Shown here piece by piece: positions 1 through 12,105 of a stretch of 64,000 bases of DNA. Each line of letters starts with the position of its first letter. Position 1 is the first letter of the stretch. The notes beneath the pieces were generated by a model that saw only the letters and a program-made list of their open reading frames with translations, was not told the origin of the DNA and made no database searches. This DNA comes from Prostheceraeus crozeri (lineage: Eukaryota > Platyhelminthes > Polycladida > Euryleptidae), in contig CAJQUW010014316.1 in the NCBI GenBank assembly GCA_907163375.1, positions 1 to 64,000 of the forward strand. The letters are read 5' to 3'. The position numbers and the translations under genes were made by a program.

Positions 1-339
1 ATTGGTTTACTTATATAATACATTGTTTTTTGTTAATCGTAATAGTTTTTAGGGGTATTTTTTTGTCAACCATATTACGTAATCTTTAATTCAACAGTTT
101 TTATTATTAATATTACTTTTGCGCTTGCGACATTTTTAATAAAAAAATTTTAAGGTACTCAAAAATTTTAATATCTATTCTAGTTTACCATGAAATTTTA
201 CATTAACAAAAAGTTTAATTATCTGATCGGAGCGAAGCTCCTCGGGGCTTCAGCCGATCGGACCAAAGGGACCTCAGGTTACTAACCTATAGAACTTTGT
301 TCAGAGGCTTTAGCCGCTCCTAACCATCTTCCCATTTAA

Positions 340-1690
340 GAACTTTCAATAGACATATTTTGTCATCTTCCTTGGCATTAAACCATAAGCCATCAATGAA
401 GTTGTGGGAATCATTTCTTTTCCAATATTAATTGTTTACATCACAAACAGTCTTGATAATATCTTCAGATTGTGCACTATAAATCGAAACAGAAAACAGG
501 ATATAAATGTCTCCAATCTCCAGGAGTTAATTGTGGTTCAACTCCAAATTCTATACAAAGATTCGATAAGAATCATATCCTTCCATAATTGATTTATTGG
601 TATCATCGATATCTTAATGGATCAATTGGATATCGAGTTTTGATTTAATGAAACTTGTAAACTTCGAATTGTATTAATATGAGAAGAGATTATTGTTCTT
701 ATCAAAACTTGGAGAATTATTTCTTTGAAAAGTTAGTAATAAATATCTTGGAGTATTCGCAGTTCTAGTAAAATGCCAGTTAAATCTTTGTTCGGAAAAA
801 GTTACTGAACTAGCAGTACGCTTTAGAAAATTACTGGAATTGGTTTGTTAGTATTTAATCTTTTTGCAATAGCTGTTTCAACCTCTAAACTAGGAGTAAT
901 ATGCTTAATCCCACCATTCAAGTCTATCAATTTTTTAAATATGCTTTTTTTTCCAGTCTTTACCCAAAAAGATTAATTCATTATTTGCTGTACGATGAAT
1001 TATTAATTAAATTTTAATTGATATGATATTTTGTCATAATCTAAATATCCGAATAATGGAGACAATGACCAATTTACTGTCTGTTTACTTTTTCTTGTTA
1101 AATTCACGTCTTTCTTTATATGCATCATTATTTGTTTTATTTAAATGTTTGGCAATATTTTCTACATCTTTCGCAATTCCTGCTGCATCTGTTCCAGCCG
1201 GGAGTTAAATCATCAACAAATTATACCATCATTAGTATCAGGAAACCAACCTTCGATTTGCATACTTTTATTATTTTCACCAATTGTTACAAATCTAAGC
1301 ATTGTATCAATTACACCTGGAAATCACTTATTGTTTCTATATTTTGAGTTGCAACAATCTAAACGCATTTGTGTAAATAATCTTGGAAAAAAATTATTCT
1401 CTAGTGCAATATTATCGGTGTATCTGGTAAGGGTGTTTGTAAACTTAGCATCACCGATATACACAGACTTCTTCACAGTTGGTAAACATGAAGCGCTGGT
1501 TACATATATATAACTCTGACGGTTTGCTGTTTATCACCGTCGACAAATTACCTCTCCATCCAGTATTCACTCTAAAACTGGAAGATCCGGGCTTCATAGC
1601 AATTCTTATATAGTCATTTTTCTTTTTTTGATTATGAACTGACGAAACGGAGAGATCGTCTCATCGTTCAATTTATTTTCGATACGCACG
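340..1690 (-). pseudogene. Major capsid protein-like fossil (copy A)
   Basis: Minus-strand sequence here aligns with the capsid gene of copy B (13,171-14,504); for example, 590-650 matches the complement of about 14,175-14,235 almost base for base. In the intact family this gene encodes a double-jelly-roll capsid protein. Here it is broken in many places and no long frame remains. Short plus-strand frames in this interval are antisense shadows. Confidence 0.7.
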
Positions 1691-1944
1691 CGAAGGACAT
1701 TTTCTTATAAAAAAATAATTTGACTTTTTGTTTTGTTCTCACAGATAGAAAAAAATTTGCTAACATACTTTTACTAAATAATGTTTACTAAAAAAATTTC
1801 GTAAGGAAAATTTTGCTAAGAAAGTTTTGCTCAAAAAATTTTACTAAAAAAACTTTTACAAAAGCCTCCGTCAATTTTAGAATTTTGCGCTTAGACCCGC
1901 CTCCGCTACAGCTTTTTGCTGGTTAGACCGACGGTTGCTTGCTC

Positions 1945-3225
1945 GCCGCCATTTACCTCTTATTTCTTCAATTGCTACGTCCGTCGGTTTTCAATTGTAC
2001 GTTTTTTGGCTACGCTGTGTTTTTCATTATGTTTTACTATTCAGACGGAGCTCCGTCTCCGCAAGGTTCATCACCCGCCACAGCCTAATGTTAGCAATTT
2101 TGTTTTTGTTTCCTCTTGTAAAGTTTGATTGTAAATTTTTTTAGTTCTTCGATATCATTCCTAAGTTTTACGACTAGCTTCTAGTTGTTTTATTTCGTTT
2201 TGTGACTGAGACCGCATTTTGCTATTGCACTAGCCTATGTACTACCTATCGCAGCTGCTTCCTTTTGCCGCAGATGTAATCAAATCTTTACTTCTTTTTA
2301 AATTAAGTTAACGATACTCCCAATACCAGCGAAGATCCAGCTCGGTGAGTGCACGGCAACTTGCGGTGCTAGGAACTTTATGTGTTCTGACAGTTTCTCT
2401 ATTTCATAATGATAAACAGGATTCATCGATTGTTCTGTGAGGCAATTCATCGCTTTGAAGCAACAATCTTAGTTTAAGATTTGAGTTATATAAATTATCG
2501 GCATTTTTTGTAGGCTACCCTATGACCCATTGGGACAACATATTTCGTAAGATTTAGTTTTGGAGATGGGACAACAATTCGAGATCACTTTATTAATTGA
2601 TTGTTGACTTTATCTATTGCGTCAAGTAGCGATTATGTGATTGTAGCTTTAATTCTTTTCTATTAATTGCATTTTCTGATGATTACTCTTCAAATGCCGT
2701 TTTAAGAGCCATTTTAGACTTAATTAAGCACATCTTAATTGTCTTTAACAGAATCTGACTGCGCGTTTTAGTTTTCTTTGAGTATCATGTAAATTTTTCT
2801 ATACTTCATTTTCTAATATTGATTTTAAGAGTTTTCATTTTCTCAACTCTTGGATTAAGTGAGTTAATTCCTTCATTATTCTATTCATCTTTTTCATTGT
2901 TGCGTAATTTTAGCAGTTAATTCATCAACATTTTTTGGAATGTAGTTTGAACTGCTTTATTTTTTGTGTCAATTTTGCCAGGTCGTTTGTAGTATAGCTT
3001 TTATTTTCTAATTGTTTTTCCATGTTGTCTCTGCTGTTCATTTTCATGCTGCAGCTTTTATTCACGTATATAGAAAGTAATCTTAACATTTTTGATTGTG
3101 TCTGAGAGCTTTAAAAAAGTTATTGCGCATACTTATCTGCGCTTCTAGCTTCTCTCCTTTTTATCACGTGTTAAAATTGTTCGTTTAGAATGATTTGTCA
3201 TTAAGTTTTAGCACTTTCCTTCATT
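1945..3225 (-). pseudogene. Minor virion/coiled-coil protein fossils (copy A)
   Basis: Read on the minus strand, 1,945-2,520 aligns with the 147-codon gene of copy B at 12,653-13,096, including its glycine/alanine-rich stretch near 2,255-2,300. The part from 2,530 to 3,225 aligns with the coiled-coil gene at 11,460-12,604. Both are heavily interrupted. GC-rich palindromic patches that copy B lacks are scattered through the interval. Confidence 0.6.
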
Positions 3226-6200
3226 ATCAGTGGACCCAAACACGTATCTCTCTTTTTCCTTTAAGGCGCATGGATTTGGTGTGTATCAAAATATTGTTTA
3301 TTCGTGTAACTCTGTAATTTGTTGCGGCAGAATAGAACGTGAATGGACAGGCAAAAACGGTCCAGTTTTCATGATATCATTTTCTATCTCTCTTTTAATC
3401 CGATTCTATCGGGATCTATGACTCCACCAACATTTTGGTACATCATTTTTTACACACGAGCAAATCCTAAATATTTTTTTATGAAAAAAAACAATGGGTC
3501 AAGCCAGAGAGAGTTGTGTAAAAACTTCTCTTCGCCGCTCATCTGTTTTCTTATTCGACGCCAGATCACGGGATTTCAAATATAAAGTTTTGTACTACTA
3601 ATAATAATCCATGTATAGTGTTAATCTTTTGTATTGAATTACCGCCGACATATACTTTAGAGAAAGAGCTAACGGTTTACGTTCTCTAGAACCTAATTTA
3701 TTGTTTTGTGTCGTGGGATCATTATTCACATTTATGGAGAGTGTTATAGTAACTCTCCTGATGTACGCTTCTGTGGTATTAAAGACCGAACAATATGCGT
3801 TATAATAGGTTCATGATAATGTTGACGGATTTCTTAGGCGCAGTGTTACAATTAGTCATACGTGATTGGATCGAAACCTAAACTTATTTAATTATATCTT
3901 AATATTAAAGAATTAGTTAAAAACAATCTAAATCTTATTTCCCCAAGAAAAAAATTAGCTTACTTTGTTTTGACGATCAAGAACTCAACATGCTAATTTC
4001 ACATCGAGCGTAAAAAAAACATAATGCCGAATTATTATGTGCAAGTGTATGTTCAGAGACCACAAAATCATAAACACGAACCTTTAGACATGCCGCAAGG
4101 TCTATCGATGGATGGATACGTATATAGGATGATATTTCAAATGTTGAATATTCTTTGTATTAAAATCCTTATATATATGGCTTGGCTCGCTCTCAAGAGA
4201 AATTTTAGCTGTGGTCTTACACCTTCTACCTATTCACAAATGGACCTCAATCTATTCATAATCATAATAAACGAACTGAAGGTATCTAGGGCGTTGCCCG
4301 ATCTTACAGGAATTTATGATAATAATGATGATTCTCTGTATACATCTGAAAAAGTGTAAATGGTAAACAACGATTAAAACAAGTAATAGTATTATACAAA
4401 TTTAAGTGAGAAAATTATATTCATACTGATGTCATGATATTAATCCTTACCTTATTACAAAATTTATCTAAATTTCCTTTTCTTACAATTGAAAATCATA
4501 ATGCTGGTGCTAGTTGAAGATACAGTTTCGACCACACTCTGTGTGGGTCTACAAAATATACATTAGGATTGTGACGATATCTCAATATAAAATTTTTATC
4601 ATCTTTCCTAAAAACTAAACAGTGATTCGATTTGGTGGTGTTATTAAAATTTTCCAAAGAGAACAAGACCTAATATTTTTCTCTATTTATTTTATCCGAA
4701 AAACGATGTAATTAGAGTTAGATAGGCCACTTAGAGACTGGTATTCCTATCCGGGAATGGCTCTATACCAAAAAGTGTAATTTAAGAAGTGACGAAGCCA
4801 TTTATGCTGATGCCATGAAGAATCAATTGTGATGCTTGATGAAGAAGTCAATAGTTAGTGAAAATCCATTTAAGTTATCTTTTGTAAACATGTATATGAT
4901 GAAACTTTCATATGATCAAACTTATATGATAAAAGACTTCACTGTGATAAGAAAAAAAATAACTACAGAATGTGAGAAATTTTATAATAATATATGCTAC
5001 CTTTCAATGTCCTTGATATTAGAATTTTATGTCTAAATTCTAAAACACAAATTTTTTCTTTTAAAAAATCAAAAAACTGACACTCATGACAAGTTTTATT
5101 GAGTTTATGTAAACCCCAGTTGAACAAAAGAGTTATCAATCTCATTTCCATTAGTAAATTGCGATTTACACACCTTAGAAGAGTTGATGAAGGGAAATTA
5201 TATTCTAAAATTAAAATAGTTATAAAAACTATTAGAAACTAGCCTATGATCTAAAAGTTAAAAAAAATGTTGATGCTTATTCAGCAGCGCGGAACGTATA
5301 AAAAAGTTGTTAATCTAGTGACGATGCTCCGTACGAGCTGGAACGCTATTAAATTTTTTACAAATCGGGCGATTACTGCATCGAACTTTGATGACGTGAA
5401 GAACAGATGAAGCGGAACGCACCGACGGTTTTAGGGCTTGGCCAATAGACCGATCTCGTACAATGATTTCTTTAATGCAATGGGTTCGAACGTAAGGTTC
5501 CAGGGCTTCGCCGTAGACATTTGACCTAAGCACCCGATGCAACTTTTTCTCCTGAACTTCCCCACTTTTTCAATCTCTTTAAGAAATCGTTACAAATGTT
5601 ATATGATGTCGAAAGTACTCAATACAAAACCGGGACTGTGGAATTCCTCGCATACTACAAGACATTTTACAAATTTCACCGAAATTCATAATGTAAATGT
5701 AGGCAACCTATTTGAATCGCTGATACTTCAAAATTAGACCTAGTCTACTGAAGCCAGTTACGTGAATCTGTTGGCGATGATGTTAACTATATCTAAGAAA
5801 CATCGTATGCATATAAATATAAAAATAATATGGTTGGTTAGTTATGTATCTATACCTTCTCAGTTCACCACCCATAATCACACTAAAAAATGAAGCTGAT
5901 TATGTTAACTGTGGAGTCTTTTCTAGCATTTTAATCCTGCAGACATATCATAATACAGAAAAGACTAAGTCATTCTCATCACCGAAGAACCAACCTGCCA
6001 TTTCTCTTTAGCTGCTTATGATGAATTGTCCATATGATTATACTTAGTGATCACACCCAGTTTATTCGGCCCTAAAGAATACCATTTGCCTATGAGTAAG
6101 TAAATGTGGGCCTTAACGTGAGATTCTGTTTCTATTGTAAATTTACTCCACTTTACTACAGATTCAAGAACTTTTATTTGCATACTAAAAATTTATGTCA

Positions 6201-6315
6201 ATCCGCAACTAGTATATTGCTTCGAGGACAATAACATGCATCCTCATAATTTATTACAGGGACATCTACTATGTACTCAAAAATTTGAACGTCATTACAA
6301 ACATATCACCAATAA
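3226..6315. other. AT-rich unassigned interval
   Basis: No supported gene was found in about 3.1 kb. The longest open stretch is 4,024-4,359 on the plus strand (111 codons). It resembles nothing I recognise and lacks a clear coding character. 5,315-5,540 is locally richer in GC but non-coding by eye. The interval lies between two element fossils and may hold decayed remains of either. I looked for Polinton DNA polymerase B motifs and saw none. Confidence 0.5.
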
Positions 6316-6624
6316 TGTAAAAGACAAGTTACAATGTAATATTTGTAGATTAGATACTCGAAATTTCGAATTGGCCGCGTTCGCGCAAAGTTTTATTTTC
6401 ATGAGATAAAAAATCTCTAAATAAAATCCGGAAAATTCTATGTATTTTCTAAGCATATGTGACATCTTAATTTTCTGAATATAACGTTTTGAATTTCTTT
6501 ATATGAAGACACAGTTGTGTTCACTCCATAAGTGTTCCTCAACTCTGTATATAAACCTTGCAATTCATCAATAAAATCATTCTCTTGATCCGACTTGCAT
6601 TTGTTTTATTGTTCGACTAAAACA
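6316..6624 (+). repeat. 5' LTR of Ty3/gypsy element
   Basis: This 309-bp LTR starts TG and ends CA. It aligns along its length with the solo LTR at 11,702-11,999, including a TATA-like segment (tgtatataaacctt) and an AATAAAA signal near the 3' end. Just downstream, from 6,627, TGGCGTCGC may be the primer binding site. I could not match it to a particular tRNA. Confidence 0.85.
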
Positions 6625-7348
6625 ACTGGCGTCGCTCGGAGCAGTTACCTACCTGCTTGGTACAGCCCTTTTAGCATAGCCTCTGCATACTGACGGAAAT
6701 GGTGGACAACCTGCTGGAGCTGCTGTGTGCTAATTTTGGTGTCCTGAAATACTACTTCGCCTTGATTCGTGCTGCCCGTGTTGGTATCCTTGGTCCGTCT
6801 TTCTGCCGCCCTGTTGCGCTACCGTGGTAGCCCTCCTGTTGCTGCTACGCGGTCGAACTCGCCTATACTCTGGCTTCATCTCGTCAAGTTCCGGGATCGT
6901 TCTGGCAATTTCCTGTTCGTCTTGAATTTCTGCTGCCAATATCTACTGCCTTCTTCCGGCCTTGCGGTTAGACCTTCACGGTCATATAAGGAAATTCAAA
7001 TTGCATTCATACTTACTTTCCGCCCACCCCAACTATACCTTTCTTTCTTCAAACTCCTTCAGTACCTCGGTTTACGGTTAATTAATTCTTTCACTCCGCC
7101 ACCATCCTGGAGAGTCCGGTGCTGTCCCACACACGCCAACAAACACACTAGCCAGTCTAGTCTGAACTGCACTGTAAGGGCTTAATATAAATCAGTTTTA
7201 GGGATCTAAGGCCTAGTATAAGATCTAGGGGACATTACTAATTTACACACCCACATCTAAGGATCATAAGGTTTATTAAAATTTAAGGACTTAAGGAAAT
7301 TTAAGGACCTTAGATTCAACCCTGCGAAGATCTACACCCTCAACTACA
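6625..7348 (+). other. Ty3/gypsy leader region
   Basis: This is non-coding sequence between the 5' LTR and gag. It holds the candidate primer binding site at its left end. Overlapping frames in 6,730-7,185 on both strands look accidental and match no gag domain. Confidence 0.55.
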
Positions 7349-8210
7349 ATGGCTTACCACAACCCAATGGAACCGTCGACGTTACGGATGTCAACGGCAT
7401 AAAGGAATGGCATATCCGTTTCTCTCAATACGTGAAAACGAACCCAAAGATCGATTCTTCAAACGAGACGGCGCATTATATTATTATTACTTCAATTGGT
7501 AAACAGGCGTTCCGACTTTTGGTGGTTTTGTCACATCCCAACGATGTCTCAACTATGCCAGTAAAGGATCTTCAGGATCTTATCCAGAACCACTTATCTC
7601 CGCCAACATCGAACTTGTTGAATTGGAAAGGGAGGAAATACCACAATTTAACAAAGAAACCGGAAGAAACCTACAAGATGTTTACATTACGGATACAACG
7701 CCAAGCTGCTAAATGTGGGTTCGGGTCAGACCTTCCTACTCAACTTCGCGATCGACTTGTTGTGCGGGTGTACGAGATCCAGAATTAAAGAGAACAAAAA
7801 TTATGCAAGGAATCATCGCTCGATTTCAACAAGGCAAAAGCATCGTTGAAGAGTGGGATGCTGTTAATTCTGCTATCCACCCAGTTGCCTGAACCACTGT
7901 ACGTTTCAAGCTAATCGACATAATCATTCCAAACCCGGACATCAATCTTCGACGACTAACTGGAATAACCATCGGCCTCGAATTAACTTTCACAGCAGTC
8001 GACGTCCCATCACCCATCGCAACGCTCTCATCACTACCAACAACGGAATAATTCCCAACCAATACATAATTCAAACCACAAATCGAATAATTCGAATAAA
8101 TGTGATTCTTGTGGTGGCAACCACCAGCGGTTCACTTGCAAGTTTAGGAGTAGCCGTATGTCACTCATGTCGGAAAAAAGGACACCATCGCAAAAGTCTG
8201 CCGCTCTGCG
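7349..8210 (+). pseudogene. gag fossil (capsid region and zinc knuckles)
   Basis: The capsid-type region (about 7,432-7,788) has the family pattern of a helical segment ending in a hydrophobic leucine-rich strand, then a 'PEETYKMF' segment and an 'RDRLVVRV' end. Downstream, near 8,098-8,200, two cysteine/histidine zinc knuckles of the CX2C type are visible. Gag would form the retrotransposon particle and bind its RNA. The region is broken. Confidence 0.7.
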
Positions 8211-8289
8211 ACGAATGTCAAATTGGTTGAGGCTACAACAGATGATCCAGCAGAAGAAACTACGGAAGACTTCCTCGTTTTCACAATTA

Positions 8290-8640
8290 AATACCAGCAT
8301 GGACAGAGAATACATCTTCCATGAGGTCAGATTTAACAACGGCGCCTGTAGCACTTGCTTCGTCGACACTGCGAGCCCAATATCTTTCATGACCGAGAAA
8401 GAACTACAACGTCTTGGTCTTGAAGCAAATCTTCATCCTACAAAAACCAATCATCAGGGGAGTTGCCGGTTATCAGCTGTCTGTTCTTGGAGAAATTAAT
8501 GCAGGCTTGCAAACGGAAACGGGACCGAATAGGATAGTCTTCCACAAATTTTACATTACCAACTCTGGACCCACTGCTGTTCTCGGTCTTGCTGGTATTC
8601 GAGCCATACGCCTCAACGTCCAGTCGAAGGTGGATCCGAC
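8290..8640 (+). pseudogene. Aspartic protease fossil
   Basis: The active-site motif FVDTASP is present near 8,361-8,381, as in retropepsins of Ty3/gypsy elements. A hydrophobic glycine-containing strand follows near 8,570-8,600. The domain sits between gag and reverse transcriptase, as expected. The reading frame is interrupted in this part of the element. Confidence 0.7.
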
Positions 8641-8829
8641 AGTCCTCTCTATGCCAGTCACAACTTCGCAAGATGGAAACCTTACCTCACCGATTAACAG
8701 ACCCTCTAGTCGATCGGCTTCCTCAAGCATCGCCTCAGCCTCTTCCCACTCGCATCAATGAACTGATATACCAATGCAGCCGCAACCACGGTGGTATGAA
8801 AATTAATCCAGTCTCCTTGCACTTCACCG

Positions 8830-10110
8830 GTGATCCTAAGTTTTGCCGAGCCAGACCAAGTGTCCTACGGACTACGAGGTCCTGTCGAACAAAATCTGAA
8901 GAACATGGTTAAGGAGGGAATTCTAAAGCCAGTGCAATCTTCGGTCTGGGCACACCGATCGTCACACCAATCAAATCTAATGGCGAACCACGCATCTGCG
9001 GTGATTACCGAACCACCGTAAACAAACAGCTCCGTCAAAACGGCTACCGTCACCCCTCCAGTGGATGACATGTTCCAGGGATTATCCGGACAATATTTCA
9101 GTAAAATCGATTTATCGCATGCCTTCCTTCAAATCCCGCTCGACGAACAGGCCAAAGAGTTGACAACAATAAATACTCCTTGGGGTCTGTACCAGTATGA
9201 GAACTTGCCTTTCGGTCTAAATGTCAGCCCTGGGATATTTCAACGAGAAATCAATAGCGTCATCAATGGTCTACCGGCGTACGAGCATATCAAGATGACA
9301 TTATCGTCTCAGCCGATACACGACAGGAGCATAATGAACGTCTAACACGTCTACTGGAAGTTCTCAACTCTGCCAACGTCCTCATCAACGCGAAATAAGT
9401 CAGAATTTGCAGTCACTAAGCTGAAATATTTGGGATACATCCTTGACGGAAATGGCATTACCGCAGACATTGACCGCATCAAAGCAGTCAAGAACGCCCC
9501 AAAGCCTGATACTCCTGAGAAGCTGCACTCATTCCTCGGTTTCGCTCAATTCTATTCAAAGTTCGTGCCAAACTTCGCATCTCTAGTCACTCCGCTCTAC
9601 GATTTTCTGCACTCAAGCACGAAAGAACTCAAATGGTCGGCCAAAACCAACGAATCATACAACAAACTGCTACATGAATTGCTTCACGGAAAGGTTTTGA
9701 AAAGTTACAGTCTCGGTCTCCCAACTGAATTGACAGTAGATGCCTCGGAATACGCCATCGGTGCGATACTCCAACAAAACGAAAGACCCGTCATCTGTGT
9801 CTCAAGGAAGCTTACAACATCAGAACTTAACTACTCGCAAACACAGAAGGAGGCTTTAGCGATTCATTGGGCAATTGAAAGACTGCACAAATACCTGTAC
9901 GGCCAACGTTTCACCGTCATTACCGACCATCGTGCTCTTCAATACATTTTCAATCGAGATCATGCCCTCTCTAAGGTGACATCGCGGATGCTTCAACGAT
10001 GGGCTATTGATTTGTCCGGCTACGACTTTGATATCAAGCATAAACCCGGGAAACAGATTCAGCACGCCGACTATTTGTCTAGAAATTCCAGCTTCGAACC
10101 AGCACCCCAA
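8830..10110 (+). pseudogene. Reverse transcriptase and RNase H fossil
   Basis: Reverse transcriptase motifs are visible from about 8,830 to 9,500. They include the FSKIDLSHAF palm segment, the LPFGL segment and a YxDD-type catalytic site near 9,285-9,300. RNase H follows at about 9,710-10,060, with TVDAS, the KEALAI helix and the TDH motif. Within this part, 9,430-10,497 is the longest frame of the element still open. The domain order is that of Ty3/gypsy pol. The region as a whole is broken. Confidence 0.85.
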
Positions 10111-11396
10111 TGCTTCGACGTCGCCTTAACTGAGTACCTGCCAATCTCCCGCAATTCTCTTATATCAGAAACAAAAATTGCTTACGGGCCTATTCTCGCC
10201 GCGTTACGACAAGGCTGGTCAAGCAGCGCTAAGAAGAAATTCCCTGAACTCTACGCAAAACGCGAGCACCTCAATCTCACCGCCGATGGAGTTATCTTGT
10301 ATCACGATCTGCCCCTCATTCCTTCTAACCAACGCCTGACAATGTTACGGTATCTTCATAACTCTCATCTTGGTCGGGACAAGATGGTTTCTTTGTCAAG
10401 AATGGTATGCTGGTGGCCCAAAATAACCATAGACATTGCCTTACACATCGAGTCTTGTCAATCGTGCCACAGGAAACCTCGGACGCATAACTGTTAGCAC
10501 CTTGGCCGCTTCCATTCAAACCTCTACAAAGAATCCATGTCGACTTTTGCGGACCATTTTTGGATAATTACGAAGCTCTCGTCATAATTGACGCCTACAG
10601 CAAGTGGCCTGAAGTCTTGATAACTAAATCCGCCAATTCTGATTTCGTCAAGTCCGCACTTCGGAAGTAATTCGCACGGGAAGGAGTTGCTCAAACTATT
10701 GTTTCTGACAATGGTACACCGTTTGTCTCAAAATCCCTGAAGGAATGGCTCAAACAAATTGGATGCATTCAAATGACTATAGCACCGCGTCATCCGCAAT
10801 CAAATGGTCTAGCGGAAAACTTTGTCCGTACCCTCAAAGCCGCAATAAAAGCATCCCAGCCAACCACCCTTGACGAGCTAAACCAGGCCATCGACACATT
10901 CCTCCTATACTACCGGAATACTAAACATCTGGGAACAGGGAAGATACCCGCACAATTATTCAAAGGTCGAATCCTACGAATGAACGCGATGGACACCACC
11001 GAAATCCAGTTTTACCGTGGAAATGAACAAAGAGTTAGCGAAGGATTAATTCTGAATCGCATCGGAGCTAACATGTTCCACGTTCTTGATTGCGCCGACA
11101 ATACGGTTCATCGAAGGCACAGAGACCAGATTACTATTCCGCCTCCATCTCTGACACCATCCCCGGAAATCGCGTCTCCATCCACTCCTACATTAACTCC
11201 TCATCTCCCAACCGATTCGCCGCCTGAAAATTCAATCACGCCAATCGATGAGACTCCACCAACTCCCACCGTCGCCGATCTATCGCCGCCAACTGCTTCC
11301 TCTCCGTTATCTCCGACTACGATATCTTCGCCCCAACCGTTGCGTAGGAGTGATCGAATACGCAAGAAGCCGGAGAAGTACAACGACTTCGTTTAA
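10110..11396 (+). pseudogene. Integrase fossil
   Basis: An H2C2 zinc-binding domain (HLGRDK ... CQSCH) lies near 10,360-10,475. The catalytic core follows: VDFCGP near 10,541, SDNGTPF near 10,708, and a PHQSNG-like segment with the catalytic glutamate near 10,790-10,820. A proline/serine/threonine-rich tail ends in a basic RRSDRIRKKPEKY segment just before the 3' LTR remnant. Integrase would insert the cDNA into host DNA. The gene is broken. Confidence 0.85.
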
Positions 11397-11407
11397 TGGG
11401 AAGAAGT

Positions 11408-11453
11408 TGTAACAGCAAGTTACAATAAAATTTGTAGAAACTCGAAATTTCGA
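11408..11453 (+). repeat. 3' LTR remnant
   Basis: These 46 bases are identical to the start of the solo LTR at 11,702. They follow the end of the integrase frame, exactly where a 3' LTR should begin. After 11,453 the sequence switches to Polinton copy B within a short stretch of repeated 'ctcga' motifs. Confidence 0.85.
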
Positions 11454-11696
11454 AACCTCGAGAAACTCGAATGAATTAAAGTTGCTTAAACTTAATGACA
11501 AATCACTAAACAAAAAATTATTAAAACTTGACAAAAGGGATAGAGAGCTAGAAGTAAATATAGCAAAACATGTTAAAAAAATTTAAGAACAATGAAGAAT
11601 TTTAATATTACTTTCCATAAAGTTAAAATATGCAGTCATTAAAAATAAACTTCAGATACAACTATTGAAAGAACAATTAGAAAATGAATTAGAAAA

Positions 11697-12004
11697 ACTT
11701 CTGTAACAGCAAGTTACAATAAAATTTGTAGAAACTCGAAATTTCGAATTTGGCGCGTTCGCGCAAAGTTATAATTTCATGAGATAAAAATCTCTAAATA
11801 AAATCCAGAAAATTCTAAATGAATTTTCTAAGCACTGTGACATCATAATTTTTGAATATAATTATTTAATTTCTTTAAATGAAGACACCAGTTGTGTTCA
11901 CTCATAAGTGTTCCAACCTCTGTATATAAACCTTTGCAATTCATCAATAAAATCATCTCTTGATCCGACTTGCATTTGTTTTATTGTTCGACTAAAACAA
12001 CTTC
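11697..12004 (+). repeat. Solo LTR (Ty3/gypsy) with 5-bp target duplication
   Basis: This is a 298-bp LTR (11,702-11,999, TG...CA) flanked by the direct repeat acttc at 11,697-11,701 and 12,000-12,004. Polinton sequence on both sides is contiguous in copy A, so the LTR inserted into the Polinton gene and later lost its interior by LTR-LTR recombination. It belongs to the same family as the element at 6,316. Confidence 0.92.
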
Positions 12005-12105
12005 CTAAGAAAATTTTTAAAAATCTAAATAAGTTGCAAGCTACATTCCAAAAAAGTGTTGATGTATTAAGTTCTAAAATTACTCAACAAATGAAAAAGA
12101 TGAAT

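Larger units (their letters stand above)
1..3225 (-). mobile_element. Polinton/adintovirus-like fossil, copy A (partial)
   Basis: This is a decayed copy of the same element family as copy B at 11,454-24,780. Read on the minus strand it aligns by eye with copy B from about 14,690 back to about 11,472. Positions 1-200 match the spacer before the small hydrophobic gene, 340-1,690 the capsid gene, and 1,945-3,225 the two minor protein genes. It runs off the left window edge. Homology stops near 3,225. The element is clearly broken, with many interruptions, so it looks old. It lacks the solo LTR and the fold-back insertion found in copy B and therefore shows the pre-insertion state of both sites. 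Several short GC-rich segments interrupt the AT-rich sequence. Confidence 0.8.
6316..11453 (+). mobile_element. Ty3/gypsy LTR retrotransposon fossil
   Basis: The element has a 5' LTR (6,316-6,624), a leader, gag with zinc knuckles, an aspartic protease, reverse transcriptase, RNase H and integrase in the Ty3/gypsy order, and a 46-bp remnant of the 3' LTR (11,408-11,453). The domain style, with a short gag and a proline/serine-rich integrase tail ending in an arginine/lysine-rich segment, resembles the K02A2.6-like (Mag-type) group. That assignment is inferred. The element is broken, with at least half a dozen interruptions, and its 3' end is missing where it meets Polinton copy B. The 5' LTR differs from the related LTR pieces downstream by several small changes, which suggests moderate age. 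Confidence 0.9.

Noticed and set aside
4024-4359. 111-codon plus frame in the AT-rich interval
   Set aside because: Mixed hydrophobic and random composition with no recognisable motif; not supported as a gene.
5315-5542. 75-codon minus frame in a GC-richer patch
   Set aside because: No domain, no codon character and no conserved counterpart in copy A or B.
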